Assembly (NCBI GenBank): GCA_002011035.2
Contig: MTLY02000002.1
Location: forward strand, 248,001 to 312,000
DNA from: Candidatus Hecatella orcuttiae
GTDB lineage: Archaea > Thermoproteota > Bathyarchaeia > Hecatellales > Hecatellaceae
DNA length: 64,000 bases
Direction of reading: 5' to 3'
The position numbers and the translations under genes are program-made. Shown here piece by piece: positions 47,647-57,824 of this stretch. The notes under the pieces are model-generated. The model was not told where the DNA came from, did no database searches, and saw nothing but the letters and a program-made list of their open reading frames with translations. Position 1 is the first letter of the stretch. Each line of letters begins with the position of its first letter.

Positions 47647-48522
47647 TTGGCCAAGGCTATGGACGTAGCCTATAAGGAGAACCTTTACATCATCGAAAGC
47701 TTCGCCCCCCTCATCAAAGCCTTGAAGCTGATGGGTGAAAGAGGCGGCATCTACCGCCTTTCCGTAGTAGACGACCAAAAAAGGGCTAAAGGAGTTATCT
47801 CCTCTCTCAGAATCCTCGAATACATCGCCGGCCACAAAGGGAAAATTTTGAAGAAGAAAGCCGGAGGTTTAGAGGCTCTCCTCCAAGAACCCGTCCTCCT
47901 CTTTATGGAGGAATATCTTCACAAGCTTCCCTACAGTTTCGCCTTCGAGTGCATCGTCCAGTATATGGTGGAGAACAAGGTCGGCCATGTGATTTTGGTG
48001 GATGAAAAGGACTGCATAAAAGGCGTGATCACCGAGCGCCCAGCCATTGAGAGAATTCCCCCCCGCCATTATGGAATAAACCTTTCCGCCATAATGACGC
48101 GGAAGGTCCATACCATCAAGCCTGAAAGCAGCATTTTCGAAGCCCTCAACCTTATGGCCGCCCACCATGTGAGAAGACTCCCCCTCCTGTCCGAAGGCGA
48201 AGTAGTGGGGGTCCTATCAGCTTCAGACCTTTTTCGCTATCTTGTCAAAACAGAAGGGCCTGAAGAGGCTTTGAAGGAGAAAGAGAATCTGGAGAACCGC
48301 CTTTCCGAGGAAGTCGTCACCCTCAGCCTCCCCAAACCGGTGCTCATAGGGGAGCACGAGGATGTGGGAGAACTCTTAAAAAGAGTCCAAGAACGTTGGA
48401 TACCCTATCACCCCGTTGTTTCTGAGGAGGGAAAACTCGCCGGAGTGGTCAGTGAAAGAGACCTCATCACCCGGTTCTCCCGGGTGCTGGGCATGGAGCG
48501 GTTTTTGAAGCTTATCGCTTAG
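47647..48522 (+). CDS. Multi-CBS-domain protein
   Basis: Repeated CBS-type segments, e.g. FEALNLMAAHHVRRLPLLSEGEVVGVLSASDLFRYL. Confidence 0.88.
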   Translation: MAKAMDVAYKENLYIIESFAPLIKALKLMGERGGIYRLSVVDDQKRAKGVISSLRILEYIAGHKGKILKKKAGGLEALLQEPVLLFMEEYLHKLPYSFAFECIVQYMVENKVGHVILVDEKDCIKGVITERPAIERIPPRHYGINLSAIMTRKVHTIKPESSIFEALNLMAAHHVRRLPLLSEGEVVGVLSASDLFRYLVKTEGPEEALKEKENLENRLSEEVVTLSLPKPVLIGEHEDVGELLKRVQERWIPYHPVVSEEGKLAGVVSERDLITRFSRVLGMERFLKLIA

Positions 48523-48617
48523 AAAACAAGGGGCAAGGAAGATTTCTTCTTCCCACCTATTTTACTTTCTTTCGAGCGGAATGGTAAAAAGGAGGTTAAA
48601 TATCATTTAAAAGGTAA

Positions 48618-48896
48618 GTGGGGCCTGTGTGCAGCTACATCCTCAAGCTTATGTTCGTGAACATGAGAACTGGGCACACGGAAGTGTTTGAGGTAGCCTT
48701 GCTCGCCCCCCAAGGTGAAGAGAAATGCTACAAGGCGGTTCTACCCCACCGTCTCTACCACAGGGTTAAAGCCCACTTTGGGGAAGGTCCCTTCACCACG
48801 GCTTTCACCCTATCCCATGGGCCCTACCTTCTCCACGGCTCTGTCAAGGCGGATATGGAAGTCCGCATACCGGTAAGTTTCGAGGAGGCAAAATAA
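48618..48896 (+). CDS. Hypothetical protein
   Basis: Intact short ORF in a gene gap; no family recognised. Confidence 0.45.
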   Translation: MGPVCSYILKLMFVNMRTGHTEVFEVALLAPQGEEKCYKAVLPHRLYHRVKAHFGEGPFTTAFTLSHGPYLLHGSVKADMEVRIPVSFEEAK

Positions 48897-48956
48897 TTCA
48901 CCCTAGCTGAGAGGGCGGCTTGAACCTTATATGCTTTAGACTCCAAACATACCCCT

Positions 48957-49580
48957 ATGAACTCGCCCTCAGCCCCTGAATCTTCCGAAACCCTGTGGAA
49001 GCTGGTTTTAAAGGTGGGGCGGCTTAAACTGTTTCCCCGCACCGGATGGCTGACTCGCGGCGTGGAAAAGGCCCGCGTAGAATCTGTAGCGGAGCACAGT
49101 TTCCGAACAGCCGTCCTAGCCATGATGCTCGCGGACATGCTCTCCCCCCAGCGGAGGGTAAACTTCGCCCTCGTCCTGCGAATGGCTTTACTCCACGATT
49201 TCCCTGAAATCCTGCTCAAGGACCTGGATAAAGAGGCTTGGAACTGCCTAACCCCCAGCCTCAAAGCAAAACCCAAGGTTGAAAAAGAAGCCCTGAGAAG
49301 ACTTCTGGCAGAAGTTTCTCCGCCTCTGAGGAAAAAATACGAGGCTGTTTGGAGAAACTACCGGAGGGGCAGCTCCTTGGAAGCCCAGATAGTGGAGGCG
49401 GCTGACAGGCTGGAGACCGCCTTCCAAGCTTACGAGTACGTGGAGGGAGGCTGTCCTCTGAGGTTGGTGGAGGAAATCTGGGAGGACGCTCAAAAGAAAG
49501 TCTACCAAACCGGTCTAGCTCCCGCCTGTGCTCTCATGGACAGGCTTAAGGAAAACCTCAGACTTCAGGCGAAAACCTGA
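48957..49580 (+). CDS. HD-domain phosphohydrolase (YfbR/HDDC2-like)
   Basis: RTGWLTRGVEKARVESVAEHSFRTAVLAMMLADML... LLHDFPEI. Confidence 0.88.
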   Translation: MNSPSAPESSETLWKLVLKVGRLKLFPRTGWLTRGVEKARVESVAEHSFRTAVLAMMLADMLSPQRRVNFALVLRMALLHDFPEILLKDLDKEAWNCLTPSLKAKPKVEKEALRRLLAEVSPPLRKKYEAVWRNYRRGSSLEAQIVEAADRLETAFQAYEYVEGGCPLRLVEEIWEDAQKKVYQTGLAPACALMDRLKENLRLQAKT

Positions 49581-49604
49581 AGGCGGAGACCCGCCCCCGC
49601 AAGC

Positions 49605-50093
49605 CTACAGCTTGTAGCCCAAGGTCCTCAGAAATTTTTTCCTAGCCTCCGCGTCCTCCTTCTGCTCTATTCCCTTGGACTTGTAGCCGTCGACGACGCC
49701 TAGAATGCCCCTTCCCTGCTCGGTTTCGGCGACGATGACCTCCACGGGGTTGGCGGTGGCGCAGAAGATGGAGCAGACTTCAGACACTCCCTTGATGGCG
49801 TTGAGCACGTTGATGGGGTAGGCCTCCTTCAGGAAGATGAGAAAACTGTGGCCGGCTGCCAGCTTGAAGGCGTTTTCCGCCGCCGCCTTCTTCAGGGAAG
49901 CGTCGTTGCCTTCGCTTCTCACCAAGCAGGGGCCGGAGCTTTCGCAGAAGCCCACTCCGAACTTGGCTTTGGGAGCGGAGTTCACCACAGCCTCGTAGAG
50001 GTCTTCCACGGTTTTGATGAAGTGGGCCATTCCCAAGATGAGGTTGCAGCCTTCTGGGGTTTCGATTTTGACGATTTCAGTTTTCACACCCAA
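49605..50093 (-). CDS. Adenosine-specific kinase/DUF355 family
   Basis: [24 protein letters not shown]... [35 protein letters not shown]. Confidence 0.88.
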   Translation of the reverse strand: MGVKTEIVKIETPEGCNLILGMAHFIKTVEDLYEAVVNSAPKAKFGVGFCESSGPCLVRSEGNDASLKKAAAENAFKLAAGHSFLIFLKEAYPINVLNAIKGVSEVCSIFCATANPVEVIVAETEQGRGILGVVDGYKSKGIEQKEDAEARKKFLRTLGYKL

Positions 50094-50211
50094 CCCTCCA
50101 AGGGGATGTTTCCTCTACCTGAGCTAAAAAATTATCCCGCCCTTTTTTTGCTTGATAAAAAACCGTGGACGCGGGGTAAGGGCGGATTTTCCCCTGGTTT
50201 CTTCAAGGGTG

Positions 50212-50580
50212 TTAGAAGTATAGTACCGCGTCGGCGTCTAGGACTAGGTCGTTTAGGGTTGCTGCTCCCACTATTTTGGCGTAGTCCACCACGTTTCCGG
50301 GGGTAAGCCCCAGAAGCTGGCAGCTTTGGTCGCAGACCATCAGCTTCACTCCCGCCTTCACAGCCTGGTCCATGACCTCCTTCAACGAAGGGAAGCTTCC
50401 CAGCTTCACCTTTTCAGCTTCTCCTCTCTGAACCACGGTCACGCCTTTTATGAGGAAGTATACAGTGGCATCCAAGCCCATGGCCACAGCGGTGGTGGCT
50501 AGGATGAAGGGGGCGTAGGTTCTTTCAGGAGTATCCAAACCGCTGGTTTGAACGTAGAGCACCTTTTTCTTTTCCGCCAA
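50212..50580 (-). CDS. DsrE/DsrF-like sulfur relay protein
   Basis: KKVLYVQTSGLDTPERTYAPFILATTAVAMGLDATVYFLIKGV... MVCDQSCQLLGL. Confidence 0.82.
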   Translation of the reverse strand: MAEKKKVLYVQTSGLDTPERTYAPFILATTAVAMGLDATVYFLIKGVTVVQRGEAEKVKLGSFPSLKEVMDQAVKAGVKLMVCDQSCQLLGLTPGNVVDYAKIVGAATLNDLVLDADAVLYF

Positions 50581-50598
50581 ACTTTTTCACCTCCCTTT

Positions 50599-50853
50599 TT
50601 ATGTCTGCTTCGTCTTTTTTATCAAAAAATGGATCTCCCGCCCTGTCTTCCACAGTCGAAGAAGCTGATGGCCTAGTCTTCGCAGGAGACTTTGGATGTC
50701 TTCCTCGCTGGCCGGGTCGTCGGCTATCACCTCCAAGGTTTCTCCCACCGCCATCGAGTCCAGTTCTTTTCGGGTTCGGAAGACGGGTTCAGGGCAGTAG
50801 AGGCCTACGAGGTCTAGAATTCTCCGCGGGGAGTTTTGGGTTGACTCAGTCAA
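50599..50853 (-). CDS. TusA-family sulfurtransferase
   Basis: RILDLVGLYCPEPVFRTRKELDSMAVGETLEVIADDPASEEDIQSLLRRLGHQLL. Confidence 0.88.
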   Translation of the reverse strand: MTESTQNSPRRILDLVGLYCPEPVFRTRKELDSMAVGETLEVIADDPASEEDIQSLLRRLGHQLLRLWKTGREIHFLIKKTKQT

Positions 50854-51082
50854 GCCGATGACCTATGATAAAAATTATAACACCGTTATTTATGACTTCT
50901 TTCCAAACCTCCGAAACCCCCTTCTTTCCAAATTCGCCTAGGGGGAGTCCTTTCCCTGAAAGAGAGGAGGAAAAAAATATATTGAAGGTTTTCGTTATAT
51001 AAACACGTCTATGTTAGGTGAGCCTAAGTCCTTTGAACGCCCACCTCAAAACCAGTAACCCCCAGAGGAAAGGTTCCCCCTG

Positions 51083-53089
51083 ATGCACCGCCATACCTGT
51101 CACGGCAGCGCCCCTCCCCCCTCTTCGAGAAAAGGCTTGAAGAAAATAGCCTTGGTGGGCAATCCCAACGTGGGGAAGAGTGTGGTCTTCCACAGCCTCA
51201 CCGGCGCCTACGTCACCGTCTCCAACTACCCGGGGACAACCGTTGAGATAGCTCGGGGGAAAATTCGCATCGGCAGAACGGAATACGAGGTCATAGACAC
51301 CCCGGGCATGTATTCGTTCATTCCCCTCACCGAGGAGGAGCGGGTTGCCAGGACGGTTCTCCTCCGGGAAAAACCCGACCTAGTTCTGCAGATAGCGGAC
51401 GCCAAAAACCTGGTGAGGATGCTTCCTCTGACCTTCCAGTTGATGGAGGTAGGTCTCCCCGTCATCCTCGTCCTCAACATGATGGACGAGGCTGAAAAGA
51501 TAGGGGTCAAAGTCGACCCCCAGCGCTTAGAGGAGCTGCTGGGCATTCCCGTGGTGGCCACCGTGGCCACAACCGGACGGGGCATCGAGGAGCTGAAGGA
51601 AAGAATAAGAGTCTTCCGCGGAGGCGGGAAAGAGGGAGCTTCCTCCATTCTCGACTACAGTGAGCCTGTAGAATCTGCTTTAGGCGACATATGCGCCTTG
51701 CTGAAGGCGGAGTACGGCTTTCCCAAGCGAGCTGTAGGTCTTTTGCTTTTGCAGGGAGATAAAGAAATAAGGGAGCAAGTCAGGAAGGAAGAGCCCCGAG
51801 ACGGTTACAGCCGAATTGAAGAGCTGGTGGGGAAGACTCAGGCTCACTTCGTTCACCCTTTGGGCTACCATATAGCCTTGAGAAGATTCGACGAAGCCAC
51901 TTGGATGGTGGCCCAAGCGTCTATGCCACCTTCCCGGGAGATGAGGCTGACCTTGTCGGAGCACCTGAGCCGGTTGACGATGAATCCTTGGACCGGCAGC
52001 CTCATTCTCTTGGCTGTTCTGTATTTCGGCATCTACCAGTTTGTAGGCGTCTTCGGAGCGGGGGTGCTTGTGGACTTTCTCGAAGGCCGCATCTTCGAAG
52101 GCGTCGTCAACCCCCGCATTACCGCTTGGGTTGTGAGGAGCATCCCCTATGCTACGGTTCAGGATCTGCTGGTGGGCGAGTACGGGGTCATAACCCTAGG
52201 TGTGAGGTATGCGGTGGCCTTGATTTTACCCATCGTAGGCACCTTTTTCATCGTTTTTTCGGTCATCGAGGATGTGGGCTATCTCCCCCGCTTGGCCATG
52301 CTCATCGACAGGGTTCTCAAAAGGATAGGCCTCACCGGGAGGGCGGTGATCCCCTTGGTTTTGGGCTTGGGCTGCGACACCATGGCCACCATCGTGACGA
52401 GAACCCAGGAGACTCGGAGGGAGAGGGTGATAGCCACCTTGCTGATGGCTTTGGCCATCCCCTGCTCCGCTCAGCTGGGGGTTATCTTGGCGATTTTATC
52501 CGGGAAGCCTACGGCTTTAGTCCTCTGGGCCGGGACAATTCTCCTAATATTTGTTTTAGTCGGGTATTTGGCTTCAAAGCTTATACCGGGGGAGAAGCCC
52601 AGTTTCTTCTTGGAGATCCCCCCGCTGAGAATGCCGAGGCTGGGTAACATTTTGACCAAAACCCTCGCCCGGATGGAATGGTATTTCATGGAGGTCTTCC
52701 CCTACTTCCTCCTAGCCAGCGTCCTCCTCTGGGCAGGTCAACTCACAGGGGTTTTCCAAGCGGTGATCGCCGCCCTGCAGCCGCTGGTGCAAGCCATAGG
52801 ACTGCCTCCAGAGGCGGCGGTGGTGTTTCTCTTCGGCTTTTTCCGGAGGGACTACGGAGCAGCCGGCCTTTTCGACCTGCAGCAGGCAGGTCTGCTGTCC
52901 GGGGTTCAGCTGGCGGTCTCCGCCATCACCCTCACTCTCTTCGTACCCTGCATCGCCCAGTTTCTGGTGATGACTAGGGAACGAGGGTTGAAGACGGCGT
53001 TTCTCATAGCTCTCTTTATTTTCCCCTTCGCCTTCACCGTGGGTTTCACCGTGAACTTCGCCTTAACGGCCTTGGGGGTTCAAATATGA
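51083..53089 (+). CDS. feoB: Ferrous iron transporter FeoB
   Basis: IALVGNPNVGKSVVFHSLTGAYVTVSNYPGTTVEIARG G-domain; LGLGCDTMATIVTRTQETRRERVIATLLMALAIPCSAQLGV. Confidence 0.96.
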   Translation: MHRHTCHGSAPPPSSRKGLKKIALVGNPNVGKSVVFHSLTGAYVTVSNYPGTTVEIARGKIRIGRTEYEVIDTPGMYSFIPLTEEERVARTVLLREKPDLVLQIADAKNLVRMLPLTFQLMEVGLPVILVLNMMDEAEKIGVKVDPQRLEELLGIPVVATVATTGRGIEELKERIRVFRGGGKEGASSILDYSEPVESALGDICALLKAEYGFPKRAVGLLLLQGDKEIREQVRKEEPRDGYSRIEELVGKTQAHFVHPLGYHIALRRFDEATWMVAQASMPPSREMRLTLSEHLSRLTMNPWTGSLILLAVLYFGIYQFVGVFGAGVLVDFLEGRIFEGVVNPRITAWVVRSIPYATVQDLLVGEYGVITLGVRYAVALILPIVGTFFIVFSVIEDVGYLPRLAMLIDRVLKRIGLTGRAVIPLVLGLGCDTMATIVTRTQETRRERVIATLLMALAIPCSAQLGVILAILSGKPTALVLWAGTILLIFVLVGYLASKLIPGEKPSFFLEIPPLRMPRLGNILTKTLARMEWYFMEVFPYFLLASVLLWAGQLTGVFQAVIAALQPLVQAIGLPPEAAVVFLFGFFRRDYGAAGLFDLQQAGLLSGVQLAVSAITLTLFVPCIAQFLVMTRERGLKTAFLIALFIFPFAFTVGFTVNFALTALGVQI

Positions 53090-53268
53090 AGTGTCCTCTC
53101 TGCGGCTGCGAATGCGGAGAAAGGGAAGAAGCCGCGGCGTGTAAGGGTTGCCCCTTAGCCCTCGGGGATGCTTGCAGCTTGGCCAGGTGTCCGCGGTGCG
53201 GCTACAGCTTCCCTAGGGAGTCAAGGCTTTTGAAAAAACTCAGGGGTTGGAAAAGCGGATGGAAATAA
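53086..53268 (+). CDS. Small Cys-rich protein embedded in feo operon
   Basis: MKCPLCGCECGEREEAAACKGCPLALGDACSLARCPRCGYSF; overlaps feoB and the DtxR-FeoA gene. Confidence 0.75.
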   Translation: MKCPLCGCECGEREEAAACKGCPLALGDACSLARCPRCGYSFPRESRLLKKLRGWKSGWK

Positions 53269-53981
53269 GTGAGCCAGCGGAAGAGGTTTTGGAAGCCCTT
53301 TGGACGGTGCTGGAAAAGAAGAACGCCTCCTCCACAGCCCTCCAAGACATCGGATTTAAGAGGGGGGACAGAGAAGTGGAGGAGCTCTTTAAGCTAAATC
53401 TGATACGCTCGGTTGACGGGGAAGTGGAGTTCACCGAGGAAGGCCGGAAGCTGGCGGAGGACATCGTTAGACGGCATCGGCTGGCGGAGCGGCTTCTCGT
53501 CGACGTCTTGGACCTTAAGGGAAAGCTTGTTGAGGAAACTGCCTGCAAGTTTGAGCACCTCCTCCGAGACGGTGTGGACGAACATATCTGCATCCTCCTC
53601 GGCCATCCGAAGATATGCCCCCACGGCCTGCCTATTCCTCCCGGGAGATGCTGCGAGAAGGAGGAGGAGGCCACGGGGAGAATCATCTGCCCTCTCTCCG
53701 ACCTCAAACCTGGGGAAGGGGGGAAAATAGCCTACATCTACACCTCAGACCGGAGGAAGCTGGAGAGACTGATGGTCATGGGGCTTCTGCCGGGAAGCCC
53801 GGTTACCCTCATCCAGCGTAGTCCCTCCTACGTTTTCCAAGCAGGCCAAACCCAGATAGCAGTGGATGAGGAGATAGCCAACAGCATCTACGTGCGCATC
53901 GTGGAAGGGGAAACCAGTCCGGAAAAACCTCCCACGCGGGGCCGGCGGAGGTTCCGATTCGGCCTTCGCAAAGGCTGGTAA
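53247..53981 (+). CDS. DtxR-like metal-dependent regulator fused to FeoA/SH3-like domain
   Basis: FTEEGRKLAEDIVRRHRLAERLLVDVL...CKFEHLLRDGVDEHICILLGHPKICPHGLPIPPGRCC (DtxR); GGKIAYIYTSDRRKLERLMVMGLLPGSPVTLIQRSPSYVFQAGQTQIAVDEEIANSIYV (FeoA). Confidence 0.88.
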   Translation: MEKRMEISEPAEEVLEALWTVLEKKNASSTALQDIGFKRGDREVEELFKLNLIRSVDGEVEFTEEGRKLAEDIVRRHRLAERLLVDVLDLKGKLVEETACKFEHLLRDGVDEHICILLGHPKICPHGLPIPPGRCCEKEEEATGRIICPLSDLKPGEGGKIAYIYTSDRRKLERLMVMGLLPGSPVTLIQRSPSYVFQAGQTQIAVDEEIANSIYVRIVEGETSPEKPPTRGRRRFRFGLRKGW

Positions 53982-54025
53982 AACTTTTTACTTCAAACCC
54001 CCTAGTAAAAAGGGGGGGCAGCGGT

Positions 54026-56230
54026 TTGAGCAAGACTCTAGGCTGGCTGGCTTCCAGTTTCCTAGTCTTCACCTTCGGTTACACCTATCTTTTACCCCAG
54101 TCTTTCGAGATGCTGGCCGCTTGGTTGGCGCCTCTCCTAGGGCTGGGTTTGAGAACAACCCTGGTTAGCCTTTACCTTCTCTACGGAGACCCCTTCCGCG
54201 ACGTTTCCCTACTGGCCGCCTGGCTTTCCGCTGCCTTTGTAGGGGGGCTCATAGCCCGAAGAGGCCTGCGGGGAATAGGCGTCGCTGTTTCCACCTACTC
54301 CGCCATCCACGCCATCCTAGGCCTCAGCGTTTTAGCTGTTCTCCAAACCCTCCAACCCGCCTTGGAAGCGGGACCCGAAGGTCTGAGGCTGCCACCTGTG
54401 CCCCCCGGTTTCTCTTTCCCAGCTTTGTTCAACGCCCCCGTGGTCGGCCCGGGGCTTCGCTTAGCTTTGGACATGCTCGCGGCAACCCAGCCTTTCGACC
54501 CCAAGCTAATCTTGGAGGCTGTGGGTGAAATGGTGGTGGTAAACGCTGTGAAGGTCCTCGCATTGGCCTGCGTTGCTGGGTTGGCAGGCGGACTGCTGGG
54601 CGGCTTCCTAGCCAAAAAAGCCTCTGGCCGTGGCGGGTCGGAGGCCGCTGGCTTCCCTGCCTCCAAGGCGTTGGCGTTGATTCTACTTTTGACCTTGACG
54701 GCTTCAACCTCCCTCATTCCTTTGGGTTCAGCGCAGGCTTCTCCCTTCAAACTGGAGGCCTTGGGCGGGCTAATTTCTTCCGACGGCTCCGTGGCCGTGG
54801 CCTCCGCCCTGGTGGCTTCGGAGCTTAACCTAGGCGTTCAAACCCCGAACCCGCAGTTGGACGGTCTCATCCTAGCCATACTGCTCACCCAGTCGTTTCC
54901 CCCAGATAAGCTGCCTTCCCTGCCTTTAGAAGGACCTCTACCTCTCTCCGGCGGGTGGCAAAGCCTTTACGCCGCGGCGCCTCCGACTGTGCTCGTCGTT
55001 GTGGAGGAAGCTTTGGGGGAGGGCGGAGAAGCCGGGGCTGCCCCCGCGCTCAGCTCTCAGCTTTCCGCCTACTTCAACCTCCCTCTAACCTATTTGACCG
55101 CGGTTCCCTTGGATTGGGCAGACCGAGCCTATCGGGTCGCTGTCTACTGGAGCGAAGCCTCTTACACGGTTTCCGAGGAGAAACTAATGGGGGTTCTCGC
55201 CCAAAACCCAGAAGGCTTCGCCTCCTATGTTTACGATGTCTACCGAAACGGAACCTTCACCCCCGGCTCTCAGCCTTGGAGCGCCGACGGCAGCCTGGTT
55301 GCCGTGGGATTGGTCAACGCCCCCAAGGCCTTGCAGCTTCTAGAGGAAGGAGGCTTCCTCGGTCAGGCGGTGGTAGGTTTAACGTCGGAACAGGAGCCTT
55401 TAGGCAGTTTAATCCGCTCCTTCACCCAAGCTTCTCAGCCTGTTCCTTTCTTCTTTCACGTTTCCTTCTGGGAGCGCAGCCTTCATTCATCCCCCCAGCA
55501 GCACACTTTCAACCTCTTCAGCTTCCTGAGAAACTCCAAGCCTCCCACCGCCGCATCCGACTCCCATGCCTCTTTCTTCTTCATAGCCGCGCCCTCCGCC
55601 GTTGAGCCTGCCCCGGGTTGGCTGGTTTTGGAGGAGGGGGCGGTTTTGAAACTTCTCAGGCCGGGGGAGCCTCTCTCCGAAGCGACGGTGAGTTTCGAGC
55701 GAGTCTTCCCCGCCGACTTGAAGGTTTCAAAACAGGTGGAGCCGGTTTCCTTGGAAGAGGGAGACTTCGTCCAAGTTCGGATTGAAATCCGCAACGAGGG
55801 CTTAACTCCCGTCTTCAACCTTCAACTCGACGACTCTGAAGCCTTGGAAAACTACGGCTCCGCGGTCAGGCTGGTGGACGGCTCCCTGAAAGCGGAGTGG
55901 GCTCAGCTGGAGGGAGGCACCGCGGTGGTTCACACTTACACCCTGACCCTGCGAAACCTAGGCGTCTACACCTTCCAACCCGCGGAGGTAAGCTATGTTT
56001 ACCGGGGAGAAAACTTTGAAGCCGCCTCCAACGCAGCCTCCGTCGAGGTTGAACCGCCGGGGGTCTTCCAAGTCTGGGGAACAGGCATTCTCTTCTCTTG
56101 GAAATTAGCCGGGAAGACGATAGACGCTTTCCTACCCGGCTACGGAAGCATCCTCGCCACCCTAGCATCCGCCGCCGTCGCCGCGGCCATCGTCTACTCT
56201 GTCTTCCGCAGCTTTAGAAGGAAAAAATGA
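54026..56230 (+). CDS. Large multi-pass membrane protein with extracytoplasmic DUF11/CARDB-like region
   Basis: N-terminal TM cluster; DLKVSKQVEPVSLEEGDFVQVRIEIRNEGLTPVFNLQLDD; single C-terminal TM then RSFRRKK. Confidence 0.7.
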   Translation: MSKTLGWLASSFLVFTFGYTYLLPQSFEMLAAWLAPLLGLGLRTTLVSLYLLYGDPFRDVSLLAAWLSAAFVGGLIARRGLRGIGVAVSTYSAIHAILGLSVLAVLQTLQPALEAGPEGLRLPPVPPGFSFPALFNAPVVGPGLRLALDMLAATQPFDPKLILEAVGEMVVVNAVKVLALACVAGLAGGLLGGFLAKKASGRGGSEAAGFPASKALALILLLTLTASTSLIPLGSAQASPFKLEALGGLISSDGSVAVASALVASELNLGVQTPNPQLDGLILAILLTQSFPPDKLPSLPLEGPLPLSGGWQSLYAAAPPTVLVVVEEALGEGGEAGAAPALSSQLSAYFNLPLTYLTAVPLDWADRAYRVAVYWSEASYTVSEEKLMGVLAQNPEGFASYVYDVYRNGTFTPGSQPWSADGSLVAVGLVNAPKALQLLEEGGFLGQAVVGLTSEQEPLGSLIRSFTQASQPVPFFFHVSFWERSLHSSPQQHTFNLFSFLRNSKPPTAASDSHASFFFIAAPSAVEPAPGWLVLEEGAVLKLLRPGEPLSEATVSFERVFPADLKVSKQVEPVSLEEGDFVQVRIEIRNEGLTPVFNLQLDDSEALENYGSAVRLVDGSLKAEWAQLEGGTAVVHTYTLTLRNLGVYTFQPAEVSYVYRGENFEAASNAASVEVEPPGVFQVWGTGILFSWKLAGKTIDAFLPGYGSILATLASAAVAAAIVYSVFRSFRRKK

Positions 56231-56257
56231 CGGCTCAAGGCTGATTTCCCCCCGACT

Positions 56258-57325
56258 TTAATGGGGAAGCTGGCCTGTTGCCTCAGTTTTCTCCTTGGTC
56301 CACTGGAAAAAGGCATAGACAGTGAGAGTTGCCCAGCCGCCTAGGCCGAAAAGAAAGATGGCTAGGTTCGCTGATGTCGCCCAGCTGTGGAAGGCTTGGC
56401 CGAAATGCTGGTAGCCAAGCCAGAGGAGGACGAGATGGTAGTTGTGAAACCAGTGGACCAGAATGGCGGCCGCCAGCCCATAGATAAGGTAGACGGCGGC
56501 GAAGACGAGGCCGAGGATGAAGGTTAAGCTGACTTTTCCAACCTCCCACTCCGAGCCTGAGAGAATGTGGGCTAGGGCAAAGACGGAGGCGGAGGCCAAA
56601 ACCATGAGCCACTCAGCTCTGCCTATGCCCTTCTGCCAGCCGTAGGCTTCCACATTCCTCAGCCCCACCCTCTTCTTGACGCCTTCAGGATAGAGAAAGG
56701 CGAGGAGCAGCAACCACAATCGGTGGGGAAAAGATGTTTGCCAAAATTTCCGCCATCCCTCCCACAAAACCAAAGCCGCCACCACAGCGCCCAGAGGAAC
56801 CAGCCTGAATCCTATTTCCTCGAAGACAGCGGCATAGGATGCGGAGAAGAACAGCAGGTAGGGGTTGGCTACCTCCAAGCCTCCCGTGGGGACTCCGTGG
56901 GCTTCCTGAATGCTTTCTATGAAATTTTCCGCCACCAGCAGCATGCTGGTCAAGATGGGAAACAGGTAGAGGTAGTTTTTGAAAGACCGGGTTAAGGGGT
57001 GGGAAAAACTGAGCTTCACCGCCTGGGGAAAGCTTAAGCCGGGGCCCTTCCACGCGACGATGAAGCAGAGGATGAAAACAATCCAGAGGGCTAAGAAAAC
57101 GAAGCCCACGGGAAGAGGGCTGGGAACCAGCACTTTGAAAAAGAGCAAGTCCACCTTAGGGACAACCCGCCGGGCAACGTCTAAACCGGCTGGGGTGAAG
57201 AAAAAGAGGAAGAACCCCAACCCCAAGGACCACAGGTAGGTGGAAAGATGGAAAAGAATCCCCGCTGCCACCGTTCCAGCGCAGAGTTTTTTCAGAAATC
57301 TTTCAGGATTGAAGCCTAAACCCAA
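56258..57325 (-). CDS. CPBP-family intramembrane metalloprotease
   Basis: FEEIGFRLVPLG (EExxxR) and HWFHNYH; multiple TM segments. Confidence 0.8.
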   Translation of the reverse strand: MGLGFNPERFLKKLCAGTVAAGILFHLSTYLWSLGLGFFLFFFTPAGLDVARRVVPKVDLLFFKVLVPSPLPVGFVFLALWIVFILCFIVAWKGPGLSFPQAVKLSFSHPLTRSFKNYLYLFPILTSMLLVAENFIESIQEAHGVPTGGLEVANPYLLFFSASYAAVFEEIGFRLVPLGAVVAALVLWEGWRKFWQTSFPHRLWLLLLAFLYPEGVKKRVGLRNVEAYGWQKGIGRAEWLMVLASASVFALAHILSGSEWEVGKVSLTFILGLVFAAVYLIYGLAAAILVHWFHNYHLVLLWLGYQHFGQAFHSWATSANLAIFLFGLGGWATLTVYAFFQWTKEKTEATGQLPH

Positions 57326-57460
57326 GATGTTCCACCTAATCTTAGCGGAAAACCATTATAGGCATTTCGCTGTGAAATGAAAGATTTGAAAGAAGCCTCT
57401 TTAGGGCATCTTTCAGCCTTAGAAAAGTTTATTACCTAAAATCTCCATGAAACTCCAAAA

Positions 57461-57679
57461 TTGGCAGGTGAACTAAAAGTGGTTGAAGTCAAAGTTGACT
57501 GGAGCAAATGCAACGGCGACTCCATCTGCGTGGATGTTTGTCCGGTTTCGGTTTTTGAGATGCAAGATGTGGAAGGCTACGAAGGGAAAAAATCCGTTGT
57601 AGTCAACAACGACGCCTGCATCGTGTGCAGAGCCTGCGAGGTTCAATGCCCCACCCAAGCCATTGTGGTCACAGAATAA
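57461..57679 (+). CDS. 4Fe-4S ferredoxin-type protein
   Basis: [18 protein letters not shown]... [21 protein letters not shown]. Confidence 0.9.
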   Translation: MAGELKVVEVKVDWSKCNGDSICVDVCPVSVFEMQDVEGYEGKKSVVVNNDACIVCRACEVQCPTQAIVVTE

Positions 57680-57824
57680 GCTGGGCTATCTTTTCCAAGA
57701 CAGCCCTCAAACCAGAGGTTGGGAGGAGGCTGAGGGAAACAGCTGGTTTTCCAGCTTTAAGGCAGGTTTCTCCGCCCTCTATCCCGCCTATTTTACATAA
57801 ACAATTTTAACCGGTTTTCTTGGG

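Noticed and set aside
54295-54750. Long antisense ORFs within GC-rich genes (e.g. 54295-54750, 54955-55605, 51901-52647, 44231-44818)
   Set aside because: Arg/Ser/Pro-rich shadow translations typical of alternative frames in GC-rich coding DNA; no start context or domain support.
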